From the NCBI GenBank assembly GCA_045598045.1, contig JAZLLG010000033.1, forward strand, positions 1-64,000: 64,000 nt of DNA, in the 5' to 3' direction. Below are positions 19,303 through 27,252 of this stretch, in pieces. This stretch comes from RGIG3528 sp045598045. GTDB taxonomy: Bacteria; Bacillota; Clostridia; Lachnospirales; Lachnospiraceae. The notes under the pieces were generated by a model. That model did not search any database and was not told the origin of the DNA. It worked only from the letters and a program-made list of their open reading frames with translations. Both the position numbers and the translations under genes were made by a program. Position 1 is the first letter of the stretch. Each line of letters begins with the position of its first letter.

Positions 19303-20673
19303 TTGATTAAGTCACCTACAAAAATAAAACAAAAAAAAGATATAAACATAGGTATTATCATCTTTCTTTTTATTCTCATTTACATCGGTATCTGTGTCTA
19401 TATTTTCTTTACAAAGTCTGAAGTATCCCTCTATGTTGTCAGGCCGGGTACTTTATTTTCGGACAAAACATATACCGGAATCATCCTTCGTACCGAAGAA
19501 ACCGTCAATACCAATATGGCAGGCTATGTAAATTACTATTTTCAGGAAGGTGACCGTATTTCCAAAAACGAAACCGTTTATTCCATAGACTCGGATAAAT
19601 CCATATATGACAAGCTAAGCGGTGACGGCTCGGAAATTATGCTTAATTCCGAGGATTTAATCGAACTTAAAGGGCAAATCAACAAAGCGTATCGTAATGC
19701 CCAAAACTTCAAGGACTATAAGGAACTTAAGGACAGCATCAATGTTTCTTATACAAGGCAGCTTGATAAACGACTTATTCAAAACCTTAATAAACTTGTC
19801 AGAGAATCCAATATTGATGCAAGTTTTGAGGTTATTAAGTCTGAAAAGGCAGGAATTGTCTCTTTCTGCTTTGACAGTCTTTCGGAATTAACCGAAGAAG
19901 CGCTTAGTAAAGATCTTTTCGATAATATCGAGGAAGAGCAGGTACTCTATACATCCGACCTTCTTGAAACAAATGCTCCTGTCTATAAAATCATAACCGA
20001 AGATGACTGGAAAATAGCGGTTATGATTGATGAAGAGCTTTTTTACAAGCTTCATGACAAGGATTCCGTATCTTTCACAATAAATTCCGAGCAGACAATA
20101 ACTGCACCGGTTAAAGTTCTTACCAAAAAAGAAGAATATTATGCTGTAATAAGCTTATCAAAATATATTACCAATTACACAGACTGCAGATATGTTGATA
20201 TTTCGTTTGATACAGCCAAAACCGAAGGTTTGAAGTTGCCTCTTTCTGCAATCGCTTATAAAAATTATTATCGTGTTCCTTCCGAATACTTTACTTATGA
20301 TTCAAAAGAAAATTCGGTCTTTCTTTCAATTGAATTTTATGATAAAAACAGCGGAGAGCGTGCTTACAAACAAACCGAAACCGAAGTATTTTATGATGAT
20401 GGCGCTTTCAAATATATCGATTGCAACCTGTTTCCCGAGGAAACGTACATCCTTGTCGGCGGTGGAAACAGAATTATGCTCAATACATACATAACAAAGC
20501 TTGAGGGCGCATACAACATTAACGATGGTTATGCTGTTTTCAAACGTATCGAAAGACTTGAAACGAATGATGAGTACACGCTCATCAGAAAGAACTCGAC
20601 TTCAGGGCTTGCTGAATTCGATCATGTTGCTCTTGATGTATTGAAAATCAAAGAAGGCGAAGTCATCTATTAG
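19303..20673 (+). CDS. HlyD-like membrane fusion/adaptor protein
   Basis: About 456 aa. The start is probably TTG 19303, with AAGGAG 9 nt upstream; an in-frame TTG at 19282 precedes that Shine-Dalgarno. One transmembrane helix lies near 16-38 with the rest outside. The segment RTEETVNTNMAGYVNYYFQE with the following GDRISKNE resembles the barrel-sandwich hybrid of HlyD/AcrA-type adaptors, and a beta-barrel domain follows. No ABC or RND transporter gene is nearby, and the gene sits before sepF, so a cell-envelope or division role is possible. The function is unknown. Confidence 0.75.
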   Translation: MIKSPTKIKQKKDINIGIIIFLFILIYIGICVYIFFTKSEVSLYVVRPGTLFSDKTYTGIILRTEETVNTNMAGYVNYYFQEGDRISKNETVYSIDSDKSIYDKLSGDGSEIMLNSEDLIELKGQINKAYRNAQNFKDYKELKDSINVSYTRQLDKRLIQNLNKLVRESNIDASFEVIKSEKAGIVSFCFDSLSELTEEALSKDLFDNIEEEQVLYTSDLLETNAPVYKIITEDDWKIAVMIDEELFYKLHDKDSVSFTINSEQTITAPVKVLTKKEEYYAVISLSKYITNYTDCRYVDISFDTAKTEGLKLPLSAIAYKNYYRVPSEYFTYDSKENSVFLSIEFYDKNSGERAYKQTETEVFYDDGAFKYIDCNLFPEETYILVGGGNRIMLNTYITKLEGAYNINDGYAVFKRIERLETNDEYTLIRKNSTSGLAEFDHVALDVLKIKEGEVIY

Positions 20674-20706
20674 TATCAAAATAAACCGATATAAAATGTT
20701 TTGCGG

Positions 20707-20735
20707 TTGACATCCGAAGCGAAAAATAAGATAAT
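20707..20735 (+). promoter_or_regulatory. Sigma-A promoter of sepF
   Basis: TTGACA (20707-20712), 17 bp, GATAAT (20730-20735), start expected near 20742. It would serve sepF-divIVA and possibly lspA-rluD and the downstream ATPase gene. Confidence 0.8.
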
Positions 20736-20782
20736 ATTTCTGTTTAAACCGAATATGAATAAATGATTTTTGAGGTATAGAA

Positions 20783-21361
20783 ATGGCTAAAATTATTCAA
20801 AAAATACTTGATTCAATGAAGTTGAATGAAGAAGATGATGACTATGATGAGGACGATTTCGAGACGAAACCCGAGCCCGAAAGAGTAAAGAGGGAACAGC
20901 CCGAAAGAAACGTTCGTAAATATGAGCCAAGAAGAAGTGCTTTTGAGGATGATGAGGATGACGAAGATGAGATCCCCGTTCCCGTTAAGCGCACACCAAG
21001 AGAAGATAAGCCTGTTGCAAGGCAGGCCCAGTCTTCAGGAAGGACATATGTACCCATGAGAAGCAGTTCATCTCCGTCAGACATTTGCATTTTCCACCCC
21101 AAGCGTTTTGAGGACTCACAGGAAATCTGTGACATGCTTAAGCAGGGAAGAGTAGTTTTTGTTAATTTCGAAGCACTGAACGATGGCAACGCTCAAAGAA
21201 TAATGGATTTCATTTCAGGTGCGGTATATTCTCTTGATGCAAATATCCACCAGATATCCAATTATAATTTTGTCATTGCTCCCGATAAAGTTGAAATAAG
21301 CGGAGATTACATTGATTCTCTTAAAGCCGGGAGTTTTGAAGTTCCTGTTCTCGGTAAATGA
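20783..21361 (+). CDS. sepF: Cell division protein SepF
   Basis: 192 aa. The N-terminal amphipathic helix (AKIIQKILDSMKL) is for membrane binding, then a long acidic/basic low-complexity linker (about 20-95), then the SepF core with ICIFHPKRFEDSQEICDML and RIMDFISGAVYSLDANIHQI. It anchors FtsZ to the membrane and shapes the ring. The linker makes it longer than the roughly 150 aa Bacillus protein. Confidence 0.95.
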   Translation: MAKIIQKILDSMKLNEEDDDYDEDDFETKPEPERVKREQPERNVRKYEPRRSAFEDDEDDEDEIPVPVKRTPREDKPVARQAQSSGRTYVPMRSSSSPSDICIFHPKRFEDSQEICDMLKQGRVVFVNFEALNDGNAQRIMDFISGAVYSLDANIHQISNYNFVIAPDKVEISGDYIDSLKAGSFEVPVLGK

Positions 21362-21378
21362 TATAAAAGGGGTTTATT

Positions 21379-21957
21379 ATGCTTACACCGGTAGAAATTC
21401 AAAACAAAAACTTTAAGTCTTCAGGCCTTGGCTATGATAAAAAAGATGTAGATGTTTTCATGCAGGAAATCACTGACAGCTATGAAAGTGTCTACAGGGA
21501 AAAGATTGAGCTCGAAGATAAGCTTAATTCAACTCTTGAAGCACTTAATCATTACAAAAATATCGAAAAAACAATGCAAAAAGCCCTCATTCTTGCTGAA
21601 AAAACCGCTGAAGAAGAAAAGGCCGCTGCGCTTACAAATGCACGTCAGATAGAAAATGATGCAACTACAAGAGCCCAGATTATTTTAAGTGATGCACGCC
21701 GTGAGCTTGACAGCATCAAACAGCAGATAATCGGCCTTAAGCAGGCTTTTGAAAGCTACAAAATCAATCTTAAAAATCTTGCGCAGGCTCAGATTGATCT
21801 TGTTGATTCAGGCAGCTTTAATCTGACTGTCAACGATGATGTTCTTAACATTACTTCAATGGAGCCTTTCCGCCCGGAAAGATTTGATGCTTCAGAAGAA
21901 GAGGAACTTCCTGAAATTCAGCTTCCGGAAGGTTTCGACTTTATAGATGGAAAATAA
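21379..21957 (+). CDS. divIVA: DivIVA family cell-pole/division protein
   Basis: 192 aa. The N-terminal lipid-binding domain is recognisable (LTPVEIQNKNFKSSGLGYDKKDVDVFM), followed by a coiled coil to about 140. It senses negative membrane curvature and organises poles or septa. The unit sepF-divIVA-lspA-rluD is a common Firmicutes order. Confidence 0.95.
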   Translation: MLTPVEIQNKNFKSSGLGYDKKDVDVFMQEITDSYESVYREKIELEDKLNSTLEALNHYKNIEKTMQKALILAEKTAEEEKAAALTNARQIENDATTRAQIILSDARRELDSIKQQIIGLKQAFESYKINLKNLAQAQIDLVDSGSFNLTVNDDVLNITSMEPFRPERFDASEEEELPEIQLPEGFDFIDGK

Positions 21958-21983
21958 TGAAAAGGTTTTACGGTTATTTTTAA

Positions 21984-22553
21984 ATGAAAAAATCAATTAA
22001 TAAAATTGCATATGTTATTCAAGCCTTTTTGTGCATTGTTCTTGTGTGCATCGATCAACTTACAAAAATATATGCAAGAAACAGCCTTAATCCTGCAAAC
22101 GGTGGGGAAAGCAAGAGCCTGATAAAGGGAGTCTTTTCTTTTACATATCTCGAAAACAGAGGCTCCATTTGGGGCATATTACAGGGTAAAATTGACCTTC
22201 TGCTTATTGTTTCGGTTCTTCTTTTTGTTTTCCTTGTATATGTTTACATCCGTGTTCCGAAAGAAAAAAAGTATTTACTCCTTCTTTTTATTGACAGTGT
22301 TATGATTGCCGGAGCCATCGGAAACACGATTGACCGTATATTCTTCGGATATGTAACGGATTTTATTTATTTTGAACTTGTTAATTTCCCGATATTCAAT
22401 TTTGCTGATTGTTGTATAACCGTTGCGGCTGTTACTACAATCATTGTTATCCTCACCAAATATAAGGATGACAACTTTGAATTTCTTGGCTTCAAAAAGA
22501 AAAAAGAAACAGAAGTCTCTACAGAAGAAGCATCTGAAGATAAAAAAGACTGA
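21984..22553 (+). CDS. lspA: Lipoprotein signal peptidase LspA
   Basis: 189 aa, four membrane helices. The aspartyl protease dyad is present as GNTIDRI (near 112-118) and FNFADCC (near 138-144). It cleaves prolipoproteins after diacylglyceryl modification. The Shine-Dalgarno is weak. A charged tail of about 25 residues (KKKKETEVSTEEASEDKKD) is longer than usual. Confidence 0.95.
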   Translation: MKKSINKIAYVIQAFLCIVLVCIDQLTKIYARNSLNPANGGESKSLIKGVFSFTYLENRGSIWGILQGKIDLLLIVSVLLFVFLVYVYIRVPKEKKYLLLLFIDSVMIAGAIGNTIDRIFFGYVTDFIYFELVNFPIFNFADCCITVAAVTTIIVILTKYKDDNFEFLGFKKKKETEVSTEEASEDKKD

Positions 22554-23473
22554 TGGATAAGGCATTAATCACAATTGATGAAGAATTTGCCGATGAAAGG
22601 CTGGATAAAGTTCTGGCAGCTTCCATTGACAGACTTTCCAGAACCGCTATTCAAAAACTAATTGATGGCGGTTTTATTTCTGTTAACGGTAAAATTCCCA
22701 AACCAAGCTACAGAGTATCGGATGGAGAAATTGTATCCGTTGAATTTCCTGAAAACGAAGAACCGGATATTGTTGCCGAAGATATCCCTCTTGATATTTT
22801 ATACGAAGATAATGATGTACTTATCGTAAATAAACCTAAGGATATGGTTGTTCATCCTGCAGCAGGCCATTACAGCGGAACACTTGTCAATGCGATTATG
22901 TATCATTGCAAAGATTCTCTTTCGGGTATAAACGGTGTTTTGAGACCGGGAATCGTTCATCGCATTGATAAAGACACAACAGGGGCACTTATTGTATGTA
23001 AAAACGATATTGCCCATCAGTTTATTTCCGATCAGCTGAAGGTTCATTCGATTACAAGAGCATATGTAGCTATCGCAAAAGGCTCATTTAAGAACCTCGA
23101 AGGCAGGATCGAGGCTCCGATAGGTCGTAGTCCCGAAGACAGGCTGAAAATGGCTGTTAATTACAAAAACGGCAAAGAGGCAATTACAAATTATAAAGTA
23201 CTGGATGAGTTGAACGGTCGTTATTCATATATTGAATGCAGACTTGAAACCGGAAGAACTCATCAGATTCGTGTTCATATGTCATCCTTGAATCATCCGC
23301 TGCTTGGAGATGAGCTTTATGGTGGTTTGGAAAAAGGACTTAACTTGCAGGGGCAATGTCTTCATGCCAGAGACATTGGATTTATTCATCCGACAACGCA
23401 TGAATATGTCGAGTTTTCAGCGCCAATTCCCGATTATTTCAACAAACTATTATTGAGGTTTAAAAACAAATGA
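22553..23473 (+). CDS. rluD: RluD-type 23S rRNA pseudouridine synthase
   Basis: 306 aa. N-terminal S4 domain (DERLDKVLAASIDRLSRT), catalytic motif HRIDKDTTGALIV with the active Asp near 140, and the RTHQIRVHM segment near 235. It isomerises uridines in 23S rRNA; which of RluA/C/D it matches in specificity cannot be told. It overlaps the lspA stop by one base. Confidence 0.93.
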   Translation: MDKALITIDEEFADERLDKVLAASIDRLSRTAIQKLIDGGFISVNGKIPKPSYRVSDGEIVSVEFPENEEPDIVAEDIPLDILYEDNDVLIVNKPKDMVVHPAAGHYSGTLVNAIMYHCKDSLSGINGVLRPGIVHRIDKDTTGALIVCKNDIAHQFISDQLKVHSITRAYVAIAKGSFKNLEGRIEAPIGRSPEDRLKMAVNYKNGKEAITNYKVLDELNGRYSYIECRLETGRTHQIRVHMSSLNHPLLGDELYGGLEKGLNLQGQCLHARDIGFIHPTTHEYVEFSAPIPDYFNKLLLRFKNK

Positions 23474-24693
23474 AAAGAAATATGATAGAAGACCTCAAAA
23501 TATGGGGAGAAACAGCTGAAAATCCATTTTTTCTTTACGGATTACACGGTGTGGGAAAAACGTACCTTGTTAATTCATACGTAAACAATTTTTCAACTTC
23601 ATTTATTTATTTTAAAACGGAAGAGTCCGATTACTACAAAGCATTTATTGAAGGTGATGCGCCGCTTGACTTTGTGGCAGAGCATTTTGGTCTTAATAAT
23701 GATTCATTAAAAAATGAGATTGTAATTTTTGATGATACGGAAAATTACGTAAAAACAGCCTCAAAGCTTATTCGCTTCGCCATAATCAATAAATGTAAGT
23801 GGATTTTTATTTCGGATTATGACTATTTAAGAAATACGACATCGGGACTTACCAAAAAACAGCTTTTCCCGGTTCAGTTTGATGAATTTCTTGTGGCAGT
23901 GGGAAGCGAATGGTATGTAGAAGCGATAAAAGGACATTTTGAAAGCCGCAAAAAGCTTCCTGATATTGTTCACAATGAGCTTTTATCCGATTTTGAAGAA
24001 TACATTTGGGTTGGTGGAATGCCTGAAGTTCTTTCAAATTATGTCGAAACACGTTCATCGATTAATGTAACCGGACTGCAAAAAAGAAATAAAAAGCTTT
24101 CTTTGAGTCTGGATTTTGCGGAAGATAATCGTAAAGTAAAGTGCGATCAGGTGCTTTCATGCCTGGGCGAACAGCTTTACAAAGATAATCAGAAATTTAT
24201 GTTCAACGTTATTCGAAACGGAGTAACATATAACATGTATGCCGATACACTTGATTATCTTGAAGGAAGAGGATTAATTATCAGGCAAAATGAATATTCA
24301 TCCAAAAAGAAATTTAAATTGTTTTATCCTGAATTTTCATTTATTTCTTCTTCAAGACATGATGAAATTACAGATGTAGAATATAATTTGCGTATCCAAA
24401 ATTATGTTCTACAGACGTTGAAACAAAAAGGCATAGAATGTTGCTTTTGGGAATCCGGGAACAGAGCGGACCTGGATTTTGTCATTCGAACAATTGACAC
24501 ACAATTTCCTGTAGATTTTGGATTTTCATCCAAAAACAATTCAAAATCAGTTTCGTCATTTACTAAAAAAACAGGAGCGGAGTTTTCGCTTGTAATCAGT
24601 GATTCCAACTATTTTACTGAGGTTGGACGTTATTCTGTACCGGTTTATTCTCTGTTCTGTTTTGACGTGGAAGATGCGACTAAAAAAATCTGA
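23470..24693 (+). CDS. AAA ATPase with C-terminal DUF4143-like nuclease-fold domain
   Basis: 407 aa. Walker A GLHGVGKT near 18-25, Walker B IVIFDD near 82, sensor-like KWIFISDYD. The C-terminal part has FWESGNRADLDFVI near 325, the signature of the DUF4143 (PD-(D/E)XK-like) region of this large and poorly understood ATPase family. It overlaps rluD by ATGA and so shares its transcript. Members are often accessory genes; here it looks fixed inside a housekeeping unit. Confidence 0.8.
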   Translation: MKRNMIEDLKIWGETAENPFFLYGLHGVGKTYLVNSYVNNFSTSFIYFKTEESDYYKAFIEGDAPLDFVAEHFGLNNDSLKNEIVIFDDTENYVKTASKLIRFAIINKCKWIFISDYDYLRNTTSGLTKKQLFPVQFDEFLVAVGSEWYVEAIKGHFESRKKLPDIVHNELLSDFEEYIWVGGMPEVLSNYVETRSSINVTGLQKRNKKLSLSLDFAEDNRKVKCDQVLSCLGEQLYKDNQKFMFNVIRNGVTYNMYADTLDYLEGRGLIIRQNEYSSKKKFKLFYPEFSFISSSRHDEITDVEYNLRIQNYVLQTLKQKGIECCFWESGNRADLDFVIRTIDTQFPVDFGFSSKNNSKSVSSFTKKTGAEFSLVISDSNYFTEVGRYSVPVYSLFCFDVEDATKKI

Positions 24694-24703
24694 AAATTTG
24701 TAA

Positions 24704-24718
24704 TGTCAAGTCTTGACA
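24704..24718. promoter_or_regulatory. Candidate operator: dyad TGTCAAG-T-CTTGACA
   Basis: A perfect 7-1-7 palindrome whose right arm contains the -35 box of the blaI promoter. A dimeric repressor bound here would block RNA polymerase. The obvious candidate is the BlaI-type protein encoded just downstream (autoregulation). Confidence 0.6.
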
Positions 24719-24742
24719 TTCATATTTCTACCGTGATAGAAT
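24713..24742 (+). promoter_or_regulatory. Sigma-A promoter of the BlaI-type gene
   Basis: TTGACA (24713-24718), 18 bp, TAGAAT (24737-24742) with extended -10 TGA (24734-24736). A further 6-bp inverted repeat TCTACC...GGTAGA (24727-24732 and 24766-24771) lies in the leader. Confidence 0.75.
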
Positions 24743-24795
24743 TATCTCGCTTTTTCGACTACGAAGGTAGATAAAAATGTTTCCGGGGTTATGCT

Positions 24796-25173
24796 ATGAG
24801 TGAAGAAATCCGTTTACATGAAGGTGAACTTAATGTCATGGAACTTCTCTGGTCAAACAGAGAATTGGCAGCCAAAGATATAGCTGCAATCATCAAAGAG
24901 TACATTGGCTGGGAGAAAAATACCACATATACAGTAATTAATCGACTTATCGATAAAGGTGCCATAAAGAGAGAAGAGCCCGGTTTCCTTTGCAGTGCGC
25001 TTATTTCAAAGCGTACGGTTCAGGACATAGAGACTCAGGCTCTTTTTGACAAGGTATATAACGGTTCAATCAGCAATTTCTTTAATGAATATCTTAAAAC
25101 TAAGCAGCTTAAGCCTGCTGAAATTATTGAACTTGAGAAAGTCCTTGCGGAGCAGAAATCTTTCAGATATTAA
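24796..25173 (+). CDS. BlaI/MecI/CopY family transcriptional repressor
   Basis: 125 aa. The N-terminal winged helix matches the family (LNVMELLWSNRELAAKDIAA, NTTYTVINRLIDKGAI), and the C-terminal dimer helices are present. Family members repress beta-lactamase, PBP2a or copper genes and are usually inactivated by a BlaR1-type protease. No M56/BlaR1 sensor gene adjoins it and it has its own terminator, so its signal and targets are unknown. Confidence 0.9.
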   Translation: MSEEIRLHEGELNVMELLWSNRELAAKDIAAIIKEYIGWEKNTTYTVINRLIDKGAIKREEPGFLCSALISKRTVQDIETQALFDKVYNGSISNFFNEYLKTKQLKPAEIIELEKVLAEQKSFRY

Positions 25174-25180
25174 CATTAGT

Positions 25181-25207
25181 GCTTGTCCTTTGTGACAAGC
25201 TTTTTTT
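25181..25207 (+). terminator. Intrinsic terminator after the BlaI-type gene
   Basis: Stem GCTTGTC (25181-25187) / GACAAGC (25194-25200), 6-nt loop, followed by seven T (25201-25207). It separates the repressor from the GGDEF-EAL gene. Confidence 0.93.
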
Positions 25208-25228
25208 ATAATGTTTATAGTTATTTTT

Positions 25229-25257
25229 TTGACATTCGATTGTGTAAATTATAAAAT
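25229..25257 (+). promoter_or_regulatory. Sigma-A promoter of the GGDEF-EAL gene
   Basis: TTGACA (25229-25234), 17 bp, TAAAAT (25252-25257). It shares TTGACATTC with the blaI promoter but not the dyad. Confidence 0.7.
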
Positions 25258-25302
25258 AAGAAGATGAAATAATAAAACAATTCTTGAAAAGCAGGTATAT
25301 AA

Positions 25303-27249
25303 ATGACCTATTATGATTTTCAATTATTTCTTTTAGCTCTCGGTGGTGCTATGTGTTTGCTTATAGCACTGTTTTCTTTGCTTATTGAATTCAAATCCAA
25401 AACAAGAAAGGCTTCACTTTTTGTAATTGAATTTTCCACATCTGTATTGCTGTTTGCAGACAGAGTTGCTTATATATATCGTGGAAACACTTCTGTCAGA
25501 GGTCATTTTGCTGTCAGAGTTTCTAATTTCCTCACATTCTTCCTTGTTTATGTTTTACTGGTTGGTCTTAATATGTTCATACGAACATACGCTCATAGTA
25601 AAAAAGAAAAGAAGAGAACAGACTTCAGACTCCTGAATTATATTTCTTATGTCGGAATGTTGATGCTTATTATTTCACAGTTTACCGGATGGTATTATTA
25701 CTTTGATGAAAACAATAAGTATACGCGAGGAAATCTCTTTGTTATATCATTCCTTATGCCTCTTATCATTATTGGTCTTACGTTTATAACTATTTTAAGG
25801 ATACGTAAGCACCTTCCTAAGCTGATTTTTATTTCATCAATCGTTTATTCCGTATTGCCTCTGACTGGAGCCATAATACAGGTTTTCCTTTATGGTACGT
25901 CATTGTTCAACTTACTTATCTGTGTTGCGGCAATCACTCTTTTCGCGCTTGTTCTTTTGGATCAGAATGCTTTCTTAAGATTAACGGCTACGACAGATAA
26001 GCTTACGGGTGTCTATAATTCCTACGGTTTCCGAAACGAAGTTGAAAGAATCTGTAATGAAAAAAGAAGTATTTACTACGATGCCTTTTATTTTGATATT
26101 GTTCGAATGGGTGTTATTAACAGTAAGTACGGAAACAGCGTAGGAGATTTTGTTCTTAAGAAATACGTTCACATTATTAAGAAAAAAATGCAAAAGGATG
26201 AGGTGCTTGGGCGTCTCGGCGGAGATTTCTTTATTGCCCTCGTTAAGAAAGAAAATTCAGATGCATTTCTTGAGCTTCTTTCAAGCGTTGAAATACCTCT
26301 TGAAGAAGTAGGAAGAAAGAATATTAAGCTTTCGGCAATAGCCGGTATCTATCATGTTGATGAGGATTCAACAACAGCGGATCAGATTATCGCTTATGTT
26401 TCAACAGCAGCCAATTTTGCGAAAAACATTAAGAAAAAGCCTTATTTCGTTTTGACAAAAGAAATGATTCAGGAACTGGACAATCAGGGGCAACTTATTG
26501 AAAATCTTCCTGAATATATGGATAATCGTGAATTTGTTCCATTTTATCAGCCAAAGGTAAATCTTGAAACAAATAAGCTTTGCGGAGCGGAAGCGCTTTG
26601 CAGATGGTTCCATGACGGATGCTTTGTTCCTCCTTATAAGTTTATTCCTCTTTTTGAAGAAAGCGACAATATTTGTTCATTCGATTTTTACATGCTCAAC
26701 AGAGTATGCGAAGACATAAAGCGTTGGCTGGATGAAGGCCTTAGTGTTCCGGTAATATCCGTCAATTTCTCTCGTAAAAACCTTGGGAATCCGATTCTTG
26801 CCGAAGAAATCCAGAACGTTGTCAAGAGCTATGGAATTCCTCTTGAACTTGTGCAGATTGAAATTACCGAAACAATTGACGAATATCCTTTTGAATATCT
26901 GAAGGGTGTTGTAGAAGCTTTACAAAGATACGGTCTTTCGGCTGCAATCGATGATTTCGGTGTAGGAAGCTCGTCCATCAGACTTTTGAAAGATGTTCCT
27001 TTTGATGTACTTAAAATTGATAAGTCTTTTGTTGATTCACTTACAGATAAAGACTGTACATTCCTTAAACATATTATCGGAATGGCAGAAGAGGCCGGTG
27101 CAAGCGTAATTGCGGAAGGCGTAGAGAAAGAAGAGCAGATTAATGTACTTAAGAATCTTGGATGTCATGAAATTCAAGGCTATTACTTTGATAAACCTCT
27201 TCAGAAAGAAGATTTTAAAGCAAGACTTGCAGAACCTGAATATAAATAA
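25303..27249 (+). CDS. Membrane GGDEF-EAL protein, probable c-di-GMP phosphodiesterase
   Basis: 648 aa. About seven N-terminal membrane helices (1-225) form a sensor region. The GGDEF domain (about 230-385) is degenerate: GGDFF in place of GGDEF, and the substrate-binding segment has lost its usual residues. The EAL domain (about 400-645) keeps the expected metal and catalytic motifs: EAL, the Asn of VNFS, EITE, DDFG, KIDKSF, AEGVE and QGYYF. So it should degrade c-di-GMP, with the GGDEF part perhaps regulatory. It ends 3 bp from the stop of the convergent recombinase gene. Confidence 0.9.
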   Translation: MTYYDFQLFLLALGGAMCLLIALFSLLIEFKSKTRKASLFVIEFSTSVLLFADRVAYIYRGNTSVRGHFAVRVSNFLTFFLVYVLLVGLNMFIRTYAHSKKEKKRTDFRLLNYISYVGMLMLIISQFTGWYYYFDENNKYTRGNLFVISFLMPLIIIGLTFITILRIRKHLPKLIFISSIVYSVLPLTGAIIQVFLYGTSLFNLLICVAAITLFALVLLDQNAFLRLTATTDKLTGVYNSYGFRNEVERICNEKRSIYYDAFYFDIVRMGVINSKYGNSVGDFVLKKYVHIIKKKMQKDEVLGRLGGDFFIALVKKENSDAFLELLSSVEIPLEEVGRKNIKLSAIAGIYHVDEDSTTADQIIAYVSTAANFAKNIKKKPYFVLTKEMIQELDNQGQLIENLPEYMDNREFVPFYQPKVNLETNKLCGAEALCRWFHDGCFVPPYKFIPLFEESDNICSFDFYMLNRVCEDIKRWLDEGLSVPVISVNFSRKNLGNPILAEEIQNVVKSYGIPLELVQIEITETIDEYPFEYLKGVVEALQRYGLSAAIDDFGVGSSSIRLLKDVPFDVLKIDKSFVDSLTDKDCTFLKHIIGMAEEAGASVIAEGVEKEEQINVLKNLGCHEIQGYYFDKPLQKEDFKARLAEPEYK

Positions 27250-27252
27250 GAT

